NCBI RefSeq assembly: GCF_015710975.1
Contig: NZ_CP049783.1
Location: forward strand, 4,507,501-4,571,500
Length of the DNA stretch: 64,000 nt
Origin: Paenibacillus polymyxa
Lineage (GTDB): Bacteria; Bacillota; Bacilli; Paenibacillales; Paenibacillaceae
Reading direction: 5' to 3'
Positions within the stretch are counted from its first letter, which is position 1. The number at the start of each line of letters is the position of its first letter. Below the pieces are notes generated by a model. The model was not told the origin of the DNA. It made no database searches and saw only the letters and a program-made list of their open reading frames with translations. Below, one piece after another: positions 34,675-42,831 of the stretch. Made by a program: the position numbers and the translations under genes.

Positions 34675-34953
34675 ATGGGGTTAAAACCAGAACGTTTGAA
34701 AGAGATTACGGAAGCATACTACTCAGACGATGACTTATTTAAAGAAGAAATGATAGTTGAGTTAATCAACGGAGTTAATGCATTAAGAGAAGGTTTTGAA
34801 TGGATCAAGTATGGTGAGGACGATTTCTATAACCAGATTTCTGAAACTGCATTTGGAGAAATAAGAAAGTTAGATCCACGTTTGAAACCTTGGGCTAGTC
34901 AAATTCAAGTTATTTACTCAACAGTAAACGAATCTTTGAATCCAAAATATTGA
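34675..34953 (+). CDS. Unknown 92-aa acidic protein
   Basis: ATG 34675 after AAAAGGAATAGG; GTG 34669 also in frame. Helical, acidic. Unassigned. Confidence 0.65.
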   Translation: MGLKPERLKEITEAYYSDDDLFKEEMIVELINGVNALREGFEWIKYGEDDFYNQISETAFGEIRKLDPRLKPWASQIQVIYSTVNESLNPKY

Positions 34954-34968
34954 AGGGAATTGATAAAA

Positions 34969-35256
34969 CTGACACTCAGTGAATTTAGGTTTGAATTACT
35001 TTGTGATGGGCATCTTGTCAACAGACATAGTGATGGTGGAAAGTACTATGGTTGGGGTAATCCGTTTGATGTATTACCTCCAGTTGGATCAATTGTTGAA
35101 TATAAGACATTTAATCAAGGTAGCAATCCCCGCGAAGGAGACGGATTATTAAGTAAATATGTCGTTAAGAACTATTTGTTTACCACTGAAGAGGATTACA
35201 ATCATACATATAGACACAAGGTTTGCAAAATTATCGTAGACAAAATAAATCAGTAA
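34969..35256 (+). CDS. Unknown 95-aa protein, CTG or ATA start
   Basis: GAAGGGA ends at 34958. In frame follow TTG 34960 (1 nt, too close), ATA 34963 (4 nt) and CTG 34969 (10 nt). CTG best fits the spacing seen elsewhere. Contains a Gly/Pro-rich middle (GWGNPFDVLPPVGSIVEY) and ends in a basic beta segment. Stop overlaps the dyad at 35254. Confidence 0.55.
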   Translation: MTLSEFRFELLCDGHLVNRHSDGGKYYGWGNPFDVLPPVGSIVEYKTFNQGSNPREGDGLLSKYVVKNYLFTTEEDYNHTYRHKVCKIIVDKINQ

Positions 35257-35288
35257 AAGGCGTATTTTAGAGGAAAGGAAGCGATAAA

Positions 35289-35681
35289 GTGAGTATAAAG
35301 GAAACCATGAAATACATAGATGATCATAAGGACGAGTACTTAGCCAAAAAACATGAGTTTGTGCATTGGTCGGACAAATATCCACATGAATTACATGCTA
35401 ATGTTTTACTTCTGGATGGAAAAATTGAAAATTGGAAAGTGGGCAATATGAAAGCTGATTCTAAGCATTATCCGTTTAGCTCTTACTGGAAAGTGAACAG
35501 AATGAAGCTGGTTACAGAAGGAGACCATCAATTTTATGAATTAGGTGATTATGAAGTTAAATCATTCACTTGGACAGTCAATAACTATAAGGAACATAAT
35601 GATGTATTTAATTATCATGCCTCAGAATGGTTTAAGCAGTGGGAACATGCAGATGATTACAGATTGGGGAAGGCCTATTAA
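35289..35681 (+). CDS. Unknown 130-aa protein
   Basis: GTG 35289 after AAAGGAAG. His/Lys/Trp-rich, no motif recognised. Ends one base before the next start. Confidence 0.65.
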   Translation: MSIKETMKYIDDHKDEYLAKKHEFVHWSDKYPHELHANVLLLDGKIENWKVGNMKADSKHYPFSSYWKVNRMKLVTEGDHQFYELGDYEVKSFTWTVNNYKEHNDVFNYHASEWFKQWEHADDYRLGKAY

Positions 35682-36104
35682 GTGAATCATTTAGAGTTCA
35701 GATCTAAAGCTAAGATTGGGGAAGAAGTTTGGATTTGTGATTATCGTTATAACGATGTAGACAATAAGGCAATTCGCCATATCCCACCTAAAAAAGTTGT
35801 GGTGGTTAACAATGAAGACTTACCAAAAAATAAAAGAGTATACTATTCAGAATTTCATTTTCGAGAACTAAAAGAGAGTGGGAAACTGTCCAGCACAGTT
35901 ATTGCTCCATATGATAATACTGGCTACAGGGCTTATACGGGTGTATCGCTAAATATTTTCTATGATAAAGAAGAGTGTATCAAGCACTATTTGAATCAGT
36001 GTGTTGAAAACTTGAAGCAATTTGATGATGCAAAGGTAAAGAAAAATACATATTATAGTCAGAAAATTGATGAGATCAATCAAGAAATTATGAAACTAAT
36101 TTAA
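35682..36104 (+). CDS. Unknown 140-aa protein
   Basis: GTG 35682 immediately after the previous stop, so probably translationally coupled. The first half is beta-rich (AKIGEEVWICDYRYND), the C-terminal third helical. Unassigned. Confidence 0.65.
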   Translation: MNHLEFRSKAKIGEEVWICDYRYNDVDNKAIRHIPPKKVVVVNNEDLPKNKRVYYSEFHFRELKESGKLSSTVIAPYDNTGYRAYTGVSLNIFYDKEECIKHYLNQCVENLKQFDDAKVKKNTYYSQKIDEINQEIMKLI

Positions 36105-36116
36105 GGGAGACAAACA

Positions 36117-36443
36117 ATGAGTAAATACACACTATCAAAACCTAGAAAGGAAGAGTGTGATTTCTTTAAGGTTACGATTGTTGCTGATTCTAATGATGGA
36201 GATTACATTACAACAACAAGAACATATACATCAAAACAGTTTAATGGAGCTATTGTAGATGAATTGATTGAATTAAAATTTAAATATGGTGAGTCGCATC
36301 AACTTTCGGACTGTCCACTGGGAGAGTATATCGATATTCCTTACAATGGATATGATGGTTTCTGTCACACGCTTGAATCCTTATCAGTTGTTTATATTGA
36401 TGAGGATGGGTTTACTTGGGACGTTAATTTACAAGGAGGTTAG
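36117..36443 (+). CDS. Duplicated family, copy 1 (108 aa)
   Basis: Paralogue of 37593..37913: both share VTIVADSNDxDYIT, HQLSDCPLGEYI, the N-G-x-DG-x-CH pattern, LESL and GFTWDV. Two conserved Cys. AAGGGAGAC before the ATG. The two copies flank an inverted gene. Function unknown. Confidence 0.75.
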   Translation: MSKYTLSKPRKEECDFFKVTIVADSNDGDYITTTRTYTSKQFNGAIVDELIELKFKYGESHQLSDCPLGEYIDIPYNGYDGFCHTLESLSVVYIDEDGFTWDVNLQGG

Positions 36444-36447
36444 TAAA

Positions 36448-36774
36448 ATGGACATTGTTGAAGGATTAAGAAACAAGATCAATGTACTTCAAGAGTATGT
36501 AGATGAAATCAATCAAGAAAATGAAGAGAACTACGATCCTGAAGATTGGTCTGGAGGCAATTTTGACGATTACTATGGACTGGAATTATCTCACGGTAAA
36601 AAGGTTGGCAGATTGGCAGCGTATAAAGAATTTCTGCAAATGTATGAACAGCACCAACAGCAAGAAACACAACAAAAGTGGGAAGATTGGAACAAGAAAA
36701 AGAAAGCTTTAGACAAGGAGATTGAGATTCTTATGGAACCAACACAACAGGTATTGAAAAGAAAGATAAATTAG
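36448..36774 (+). CDS. Unknown 108-aa helical protein
   Basis: AAGGAGG before ATG 36448. Acidic N-terminal part, Gln/Lys-rich coiled-coil C-terminal part (EQHQQQETQQKWEDWNKKKK). Last gene before the reversed gene at 36848. Confidence 0.65.
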   Translation: MDIVEGLRNKINVLQEYVDEINQENEENYDPEDWSGGNFDDYYGLELSHGKKVGRLAAYKEFLQMYEQHQQQETQQKWEDWNKKKKALDKEIEILMEPTQQVLKRKIN

Positions 36775-36816
36775 GGGTTCTATGTATTAGTGTAGGCTAT
36801 AAAAGCCGCATTTTAT

Positions 36817-36839
36817 AAAAAAGAGACCCTTAAGGTCTC
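36817..36839. terminator. Terminator between convergent genes
   Basis: GAGACC-CTTAA-GGTCTC stem (36823..36839) flanked by A6 on the left, which gives a T run on the minus strand. It ends the gene 36848..37465 and may also serve the plus strand. Confidence 0.7.
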
Positions 36840-36847
36840 AGAATATT

Positions 36848-37465
36848 TTAGAGAGAGCCTTTTAGCTCGTCACGTAAAAGTTTCTCAATGTTATTGTATA
36901 TGGTTGTTACTCTCTCTAAATAAGACTCAAAATTTTCCTGAGCTCTATCCATCGTAGCATTATTAGGATCTGCATTTCTTAATCTATAATAATGTCTTTT
37001 GGCTCCAATTGCATTATATGAAATATCATATAAACTATCAAATAACTCAGCCAGTTCTTCAGAGATATGAATACTAATAGATTTTTTAGACTCTTTAATA
37101 CGTTCTGCTTCAATTCTACATTCTTCTGGGTTTTCACGATTGGAATTGTAAAGATTGAAAAATACTCTTACTTGTTCCCACATAGTGATAAATGCTTGAT
37201 ATTTATCCTTTGAAGACATATCGAACATTTTCATGCTCCTAGCCGCCTGAAATTCAAGATCTTTAATGTGAACATTCTTTTCCTTTTCCAATTCAGATTT
37301 ATACTTTTCAGTATCCTTAAGTAATTCAGTTTTGAATGATTCTAACCTCTGGTCGAAGTGTTGCTTGAGATAAGCTTTACCAATAAACTTTATAGCTCCA
37401 AAACATGTGGCAGCAACTACTGGGACAGAAACTATTAAAGTTCCCCAGTCAATTGTTAGATTCAT
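36848..37465 (-). CDS. Minus-strand membrane-anchored coiled-coil protein
   Basis: 205 residues. One N-terminal membrane helix (TLIVSVPVVAATCFGAIKFI), then a long charged coiled coil (about 30-80) and a helical C-terminal domain. AAAGGG stands at about 9 nt from the minus-strand ATG 37465. Reversed against the operons and bracketed by two paralogous genes, which marks it as an insertion. Role unknown. Confidence 0.7.
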   Translation of the reverse strand: MNLTIDWGTLIVSVPVVAATCFGAIKFIGKAYLKQHFDQRLESFKTELLKDTEKYKSELEKEKNVHIKDLEFQAARSMKMFDMSSKDKYQAFITMWEQVRVFFNLYNSNRENPEECRIEAERIKESKKSISIHISEELAELFDSLYDISYNAIGAKRHYYRLRNADPNNATMDRAQENFESYLERVTTIYNNIEKLLRDELKGSL

Positions 37466-37592
37466 ATAGCAGCACCCTTTCAATAGTAACTATATTGTAT
37501 ATCGGAATATATTGTAAATTTATTTACTGAAATGAAGGACAATTATTTAGAGAAGCATTAAAATCACATAAAGACAATAAGGAGTTTTATTA

Positions 37593-37913
37593 ATGAAAAA
37601 ATACAAATTAGTTGCACCGCAAGCAGAAGAATTAAATAATTTTGTTGTTACTATTGTTGCCGACTCGAATGACGCAGACTACATTACAGAGACCGCTAAG
37701 TACAATGCCGAGGAATTTAACACAGAAGTGATTAATGAACTCATTGAATTGAAAAATAATTACAGTGGATATCACCAACTTAGTGACTGTCCGTTGGGTG
37801 AATATATCACAATTCCCTTTAATGGATGTGATGGCTATTGTCACTCATTAGAATCGTTACAGATAAAGTATGTGGATGGTGCAGGTTTTACTTGGGATGT
37901 TGAACTGAATTGA
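37593..37913 (+). CDS. Duplicated family, copy 2 (106 aa)
   Basis: Paralogue of 36117..36443 with the same conserved blocks and cysteines; see that entry. AAGGAG before the ATG. About 125 nt separate it from the reversed gene. Confidence 0.75.
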   Translation: MKKYKLVAPQAEELNNFVVTIVADSNDADYITETAKYNAEEFNTEVINELIELKNNYSGYHQLSDCPLGEYITIPFNGCDGYCHSLESLQIKYVDGAGFTWDVELN

Positions 37914-37950
37914 TCAAAGTCAAATTTTATCAAGAGAAAGGGTGAGTGTG

Positions 37951-38307
37951 ATGAATTTTTATGTAGACTTCGTTTCTGATTTGAACAGATATAGTGACTT
38001 TATTGTAGAGAGTGAGGGATATACTCATTTACTAATAAATAGAGGCACGGGAGGGCATACCTATGCCACAACTTCAGATATTGAACACCTTAGACAAAAA
38101 TATCCTAACTGCGAGTTTGAGGTTGATGCAGATGATCGAGTACTGAAAAAAGTGAAAATGCTAGTGGCTAAAGTTGATAAACTCGAAGATATTCCCGAAA
38201 TTGCTAAAAGTCACAATTGCACTCTTACCATTGCAGGAACACAGTACTATAAATATAAAAATGAATTAATTTATAGTTTGTATATTGAAGATGAAACATC
38301 GGTTTAA
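37951..38307 (+). CDS. Unknown 118-aa protein
   Basis: AAAGGGTGA before ATG 37951 (GTG 37942 in frame). Beta-rich start, acidic middle, basic C-terminal half. Unassigned. Confidence 0.65.
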   Translation: MNFYVDFVSDLNRYSDFIVESEGYTHLLINRGTGGHTYATTSDIEHLRQKYPNCEFEVDADDRVLKKVKMLVAKVDKLEDIPEIAKSHNCTLTIAGTQYYKYKNELIYSLYIEDETSV

Positions 38308-38344
38308 TTTTGAATGAAATGCACATTTGAAGGGGGGATATGAG

Positions 38345-38542
38345 ATGGACTTTAACAAAAAGTTGATGTTTGAATATAAGAATTATAAAGGTGAAGTGAG
38401 TCTGAGACATGTGTATCCTCAAGGTATCCGCTATGGGTCTACAGAATGGCACCCAGAAGAACAGTGGTTACTTAAAGCTTGGGATTATGCTAAAGGAGAT
38501 TATCGAGAGTTTGCAATGAAAGACATCTTAGAATTCATGTAA
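38345..38542 (+). CDS. Small unknown protein, 65 aa (WYL-like fragment?)
   Basis: AAGGGGGG before ATG 38345. EYKNYKGEVSLRHVYPQGIRYGSTEWHPEEQWLLKAWD resembles the short WYL-type/DUF domain found in phage and Bacillus small proteins. Its stop forms the dyad at 38540. Confidence 0.65.
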   Translation: MDFNKKLMFEYKNYKGEVSLRHVYPQGIRYGSTEWHPEEQWLLKAWDYAKGDYREFAMKDILEFM

Positions 38543-38573
38543 AATGTACCTTTTACAAATAGTAGACTAAAAT

Positions 38574-38623
38574 AAATAAATAATTAAAATACAATTGACT
38601 TATTCTTTATAAATGAATATAAT
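38574..38623 (+). promoter_or_regulatory. Sigma-A promoter with upstream AT box
   Basis: TTGACT (38595..38600), exactly 17 nt, TATAAT (38618..38623), preceded by AAATAATTAAAATA. Same architecture as the 25.6-kb promoter. It should drive the operon that leads to nrdD. Confidence 0.85.
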
Positions 38624-38653
38624 GAAATTACAATAAAGAAGGAGGTGAGCAAA

Positions 38654-38746
38654 ACGGAACAGATAAGCGGTACAATTCACCACTTGTTATTTGTAGCTTC
38701 AATAGCTTATCCTGTTGGTACATATCCTCGAAGGTGGGATGAGTAA
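38654..38746 (+). CDS. Leader peptide, 30 codons, ACG start?
   Basis: A near-ideal GAAGGAGGTGA (from 38639) is followed at 8 nt by ACG 38654. GTG 38645 is in frame but within the ribosome binding site. The frame runs 30 codons and its TAA overlaps the next ATG (TAATG). Either a coupled leader peptide for the 38.6-kb operon or a small protein; no motif. Confidence 0.4.
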   Translation, partial: TEQISGTIHHLLFVASIAYPVGTYPRRWDE

Positions 38747-38946
38747 TGGGTAAAGAAACCACTGAGCTATTAAGAAATGTTGCTAAGCTAAATGAATCGA
38801 TAGAAAGACTGAATAAGAGTCTTGATAGTTTAACAAAAGCACGAATCAGTTTAGAAAAAGCTCAAAGAGATAAGATAGATTTTATAAATGAACGAATGGG
38901 GCATATCAATATCAAGAGATGGATTGAAAAAAATGGACGTAAGTGA
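38746..38946 (+). CDS. Small coiled-coil protein, 66 aa
   Basis: Overlaps the leader's stop. Heptad-rich (LNESIERLNKSLDSLTKARISLEK), basic C-terminus. Unassigned. Confidence 0.65.
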   Translation: MGKETTELLRNVAKLNESIERLNKSLDSLTKARISLEKAQRDKIDFINERMGHINIKRWIEKNGRK

Positions 38947-39154
38947 TGAATTGGCTCAAATACTCGTTAGTTGTTTTATGTGTGATATAGGCACTGAGCA
39001 AGAAAAAAAGCTGCATGAAGATAATTATGTAAAGAAGAAACTTAAACAGTATTTGGGCAAGAAGGATTTTGATAAGTATGATGGACTAAAGGAACAGATT
39101 TGGAAGGACGCTTGGAGAGAGTTTGATAAAGTAGTGTCAAACAAAAATACATAA
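38933..39154 (+). CDS. Unknown ~73-aa protein
   Basis: ATG 38933 overlaps the end of the previous gene; an in-frame ATG at 38888 is an alternative and both have weak sites. Helical, Lys-rich. Ends AAT-ACA-TAA, a TACATA site on the stop as at 2632. Confidence 0.6.
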   Translation: MDVSDELAQILVSCFMCDIGTEQEKKLHEDNYVKKKLKQYLGKKDFDKYDGLKEQIWKDAWREFDKVVSNKNT

Positions 39155-39170
39155 AAGAGGACAACTTAAT

Positions 39171-39431
39171 ATGAATGATGAATTGAAGAGATTTATTGTT
39201 GAGGATATGTTGCCTCGTGAAGTCGAAGCTTTGACTATTGCTGCTGATACATTATATCTAAAGAGAGATAAAGATAGGGAGTATTTAGATGACTGGTGGC
39301 TCGTGGTTAGAGCATTGCTAGGAGAAAGAGTAGAGGAATTTAGAAATTGTCGGATTGTAAATGAATTATATAATTATTTAAATCATAGACAGGAAAATGA
39401 GGAGGTAAGGAAACGTGAATTATGGTATTAG
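39171..39431 (+). CDS. Unknown 86-aa helical protein
   Basis: AAGAGGAC before the ATG. Helical, charged, with a Trp-rich middle (YLDDWWLVVRALLGERVEEF). Overlaps the next gene by 17 nt. Confidence 0.65.
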   Translation: MNDELKRFIVEDMLPREVEALTIAADTLYLKRDKDREYLDDWWLVVRALLGERVEEFRNCRIVNELYNYLNHRQENEEVRKRELWY

Positions 39432-39876
39432 AGATATCATTGAGCTGCATGTGTTTGATGAGGCTGGAAATTTTATTTCAACTATCAATACCCTGAAAAA
39501 AGGGAGCATAAGTGTAGCAAATAGAACGATCAGAGTTAAAGATGCTCTGTTGAATGGCGACATGCTCAAGTTTCTAAATAAATCGGAAGACACGAAGTCA
39601 GATTATGATAAGTTCTTTAGTAAAACTCAAAATTGTGAAACTATAGTTTTTAATCGTAGAGTTGTTAATTGCAAACTTATAGCTGAAGGCTTTTATAGAA
39701 AACAAGAAAATCAAAAAGATGTATTAGTACAATATGAAATGCCAAAGTGCAGTATTGTAAGTGCTTATAACTTCAACCATTCTTATATGGGCGATGCAGA
39801 TGATTTTGATTATGTATTTGAAATAAAAGAGTTTAATGAAAAAGGCGATTTATTCAAGCTTCATATTGAGAAGTAA
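39415..39876 (+). CDS. Unknown 153-aa protein
   Basis: GTG 39415 after GAGGAGGTAAGG, inside the previous gene. Beta-rich N-terminal third. Resembles small virion-associated beta proteins in composition only. Not assigned. Confidence 0.65.
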   Translation: MNYGIRDIIELHVFDEAGNFISTINTLKKGSISVANRTIRVKDALLNGDMLKFLNKSEDTKSDYDKFFSKTQNCETIVFNRRVVNCKLIAEGFYRKQENQKDVLVQYEMPKCSIVSAYNFNHSYMGDADDFDYVFEIKEFNEKGDLFKLHIEK

Positions 39877-39935
39877 TACATAGCATTTTAGATAAAACAG
39901 TTCTTTTACCCAAAGACAAAGGAGTCAGTATAAAA

Positions 39936-40199
39936 TTGAAATTAACTATGAATAGCCTGATTCAGAACTTTGAAGATGCTAATGCCAATGAAGCATCATT
40001 TGTAGGAGTCAGAATTAAAATGGATGGTTTCGCAGACGAAGAGGTAATCATCAACGGGAAGAATAACTTTAAAACCAAGCTTGAATACTATAAAAATACT
40101 TACGATGAGAACTTAAATCATAAATTTGCAAAAGGCATTAGTATTTCTGGTTTTACTTATGGTTATAGCTATAGCGACATTCAAAGTGATTTACTTTAA
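39936..40199 (+). CDS. Unknown 87-aa protein
   Basis: TTG 39936 after AAAGGAG. Compact alpha/beta composition. Immediately upstream of nrdD, with 3 nt between. Confidence 0.65.
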   Translation: MKLTMNSLIQNFEDANANEASFVGVRIKMDGFADEEVIINGKNNFKTKLEYYKNTYDENLNHKFAKGISISGFTYGYSYSDIQSDLL

Positions 40200-40202
40200 T
40201 TA

Positions 40203-42427
40203 ATGGAGTTGATACATACGCAACACAATAAGAGCGATATATATAAGTTAGGCGAAGGAATTATTTCAGGGACAAATGAAGACATAACAAAAGAAAATGC
40301 AAATCTTAATGGTGAATCATACAGTGGAAAAATGAATAGATTTGGTTCTGAATTCAGTAAGCTTTATGCTCGAAATATTGTACTACCCGAAAGACTGGTA
40401 AAGGCAATAGATGAAGGATATGTTTACGTACATGATTTAGATCATTACGCAGTTGGGACACACAACTGCATATTTATTCCCTTTGATAAGTTATTAGCAA
40501 ATGGATTTGAAGTTAGTGATAAAGGCTCTGTAAGATCACCAAACTCAATCATGACTGCAATGGCTCAAGCAGCTATTATTTTTCAATGTCAACAGAATAG
40601 CCAATACGGAGGTTGTGGAGCTTCAAAATTTGACTGGGATTTAGCTCCATATGTAACTAAGTCATTTAAAAAGCATTTTAGAAAAGGACAAAAGTACTTT
40701 AATGAGTTTTATACAGAAGTCGAAGATGATCAACTGTATCTAGATAATACAGAACTTAGCAAGGTATTTCCGAAATCATATACATATGCAATAGAAGAAA
40801 CAAAGATTGAGACATATCAAGCGTCTGAGAGTTTGATTCATAATCTTAATACAATGGCATCTCGTGCTGGAGGTCAAGTGCCATTTACCAGCGTCACATT
40901 TGGTTTATGCACTTCAACTGAAGGAAGGTTAATCTCAGATTCACTATTAACAGCATCAATAAATGGGTTGGGACACTCAGAGACGGCGATCTTCCCTCAA
41001 CTTATTTTTCAATGTAAAAAAGGAATAAATCAGAATGATGGAGAGCCTAATTATGATTTATTCATGAAAGCACTCGAATGTTCAAGCAAACGTCTCTTTC
41101 CGAATTTCTGCAATGTAGATGCAGACTTCAATCTTCAATATTACGATCCCAACAAGCCAGATACAGCAATTGCAACTATGGGTAAATAAATCTACTGCTC
41201 ATATAAAACCTGTCTAAACGGGGAAACCTAAGTCAAAAAATGATATGGCAATCCCGTGCTAAATAATATTGGTGTTTGTCCTTAAGACCCATTATTTAAA
41301 TGCCTAGAGACTATCGAAAGCACATCTTTAGATGGAAGTGAGTAGAGTAGGTTCCAAGAGGAATCCAAAAGATAGGGGCAGCAATGCCAAGAGATAGTCC
41401 GATACTCATAGAAATGTGAGGACATATGGATTCGATATGTCATATAAACTATTTGTGTAGAACACGTGTAATATCTAATCGTTTTGGAGAGCCTTCTCAG
41501 TCTGGTCGGGGCAATCTTTCTTTTAATTCTATAAACCTTGCGAAGCTCGGAATCGAATATGGAATAGTCAATGGTCGTGAAGAAAGAGATATTGATGGTT
41601 TTATGGACAAATTGGACGAAGTTCTTGATGTAGCTCTCGAAGGTTTAATTCATCGTTATAATATTCAGTGTGAACAGCCAGCTAAGGCAAGTGACTTTAT
41701 GATGCAGAATGGCTCTTGGATTGGTGGAGAGAAACTAAGACCAAATGAGAAGATTGGTGATTTACTTCGTAATGGTTCAATTAGCATTGGATTTGTGGGG
41801 CTAGCTGAATGCCTTAAAGCGCTATTTGGAGTCCATCACGGTGAAAGTCCAAGTGCTTGGAAAGTGGGATACAGTATCATTTATTACATCAAAGATTATT
41901 GTGATAAAAAATCTGATGAATATGATATGAATATCACTTGCTTCGCTACTCCAGCAGAAAGCCTAGCAGGTAAGTTTGCAAAATTACTTCAAGATCAATA
42001 TGGAAAAATTGAGGGTGTAACGGATAGAGACTATCTAACAAACTCTTTTCATGTGCCAGTCTATTATGAGATTAAAGCATACGAAAAAATTGAGCGCGAA
42101 GCTCCTTTTCACAAATTAACTAATGCAGGACACATTTCTTATGTTGAACTGGATGGAAATGCAAGGAACAACCTGCAAGCATTTAAGAGAATTGTTCAAT
42201 ATGCACTAAGTAAAAACATGGGTTATTTCAGCGTCAATCATCCTATAGACAAATGTTTATCTTGTAATTTTGATGGAGTGATAAATAAAGAATGTCCTAT
42301 TTGTGGAGAGAGTGATGAAGAGAATATCTCACGGATTCGTAGGGTTACAGGATATTTAGTCGGTAATCTGAATCGTTTCAATTCTGCAAAGAGAGCAGAA
42401 GAAAAAGATAGACTAAAACATAAATGA
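40203..42427 (+). CDS. nrdD: Anaerobic (class III) ribonucleotide reductase NrdD, intron-split
   Basis: Exon 1 is 40203..41183 (327 codons), exon 2 is 41456..42427; spliced they give 650 residues. Family features: HDLDHYAVGTHNCIF, QNSQYGGCGASKFDWDLAPYV and RAGGQVPFTSVTFGL in exon 1; the junction restores TMG|CRTRVISNRFGE; the C-terminus has a CLSC...CPIC zinc site and RVTGYLVGNLNRFN with the glycyl-radical loop. It reduces ribonucleotides without oxygen, supplying dNTPs. The activase NrdG is not seen in this window. The only GGAG (40205..40208) lies within the first codons, so ACG 40218 is an alternative start to ATG 40203. Confidence 0.93.
41184..41455 (+). ncRNA. Group I intron in nrdD (272 nt, ORF-less)
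   Basis: Interrupts nrdD between MG and CR. The 5' exon ends in T (ATG GGT) and the intron ends in G, as group I splicing requires. Core-like segments are visible: TAGAGACTATCGAAAGCA (P7/R region) and GATAGTCCGATACTC (S region). Both exons join in frame. No endonuclease gene inside. T4 nrdD (sunY) also carries a group I intron. Confidence 0.85.
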
Positions 42428-42477
42428 TTGTATGGGTGGGCGGTAGGGCATAAGGAGGTTTAAATGCGAGAAGAAAA

Positions 42478-42831
42478 ATGTTGATTATATATGATTCACT
42501 GACTGGTAATGTGGAGCGATTTACAAAGAAACTTGAAATGAAATGCGTAAAGATCGTTGAAGGATTAATTGTTGATGAACCTTACGTATTAATCACTTAC
42601 ACGACTGGATTTGGGCAGGTTCCATTGTCAGTTGAGAAGTTCCTAAGAAAAAACAATGTCAATTTAAAAGGTGTCATTGGTAGTGGAAATATGAACTGGG
42701 GCAGTTATTATAATGGTGCCGCAAAGAAAATATCAGAACAATATGAAACACCTCTTATTCATACATTTGAATTATCGGGTAACTTAAATGACATTGAAAA
42801 GGTGAAACTGGAGGTAACAAATATTGTCTAA
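42478..42831 (+). CDS. nrdI: NrdI flavodoxin-like protein
   Basis: 117 residues. LIIYDSLTGNVERF is the flavin phosphate loop, ITYTTGFGQVP and GVIGSGNMNWGSYY are the other FMN contacts. NrdI supplies the oxidant that assembles the Mn(III)2-tyrosyl radical in NrdF. It overlaps nrdE by 8 nt. The AAGGAGG at 42451 is better spaced for a 6-codon frame (ATG 42464 to TGA 42484) that overlaps the nrdI start, so nrdI may be translated by coupling. Confidence 0.9.
   Translation: MLIIYDSLTGNVERFTKKLEMKCVKIVEGLIVDEPYVLITYTTGFGQVPLSVEKFLRKNNVNLKGVIGSGNMNWGSYYNGAAKKISEQYETPLIHTFELSGNLNDIEKVKLEVTNIV

Noticed and set aside
41184..41455. Considered a group II intron or frameshift in nrdD
   Set aside because: Too short and lacking a GUGYG start and an AY end; U at the exon end and terminal G fit group I.
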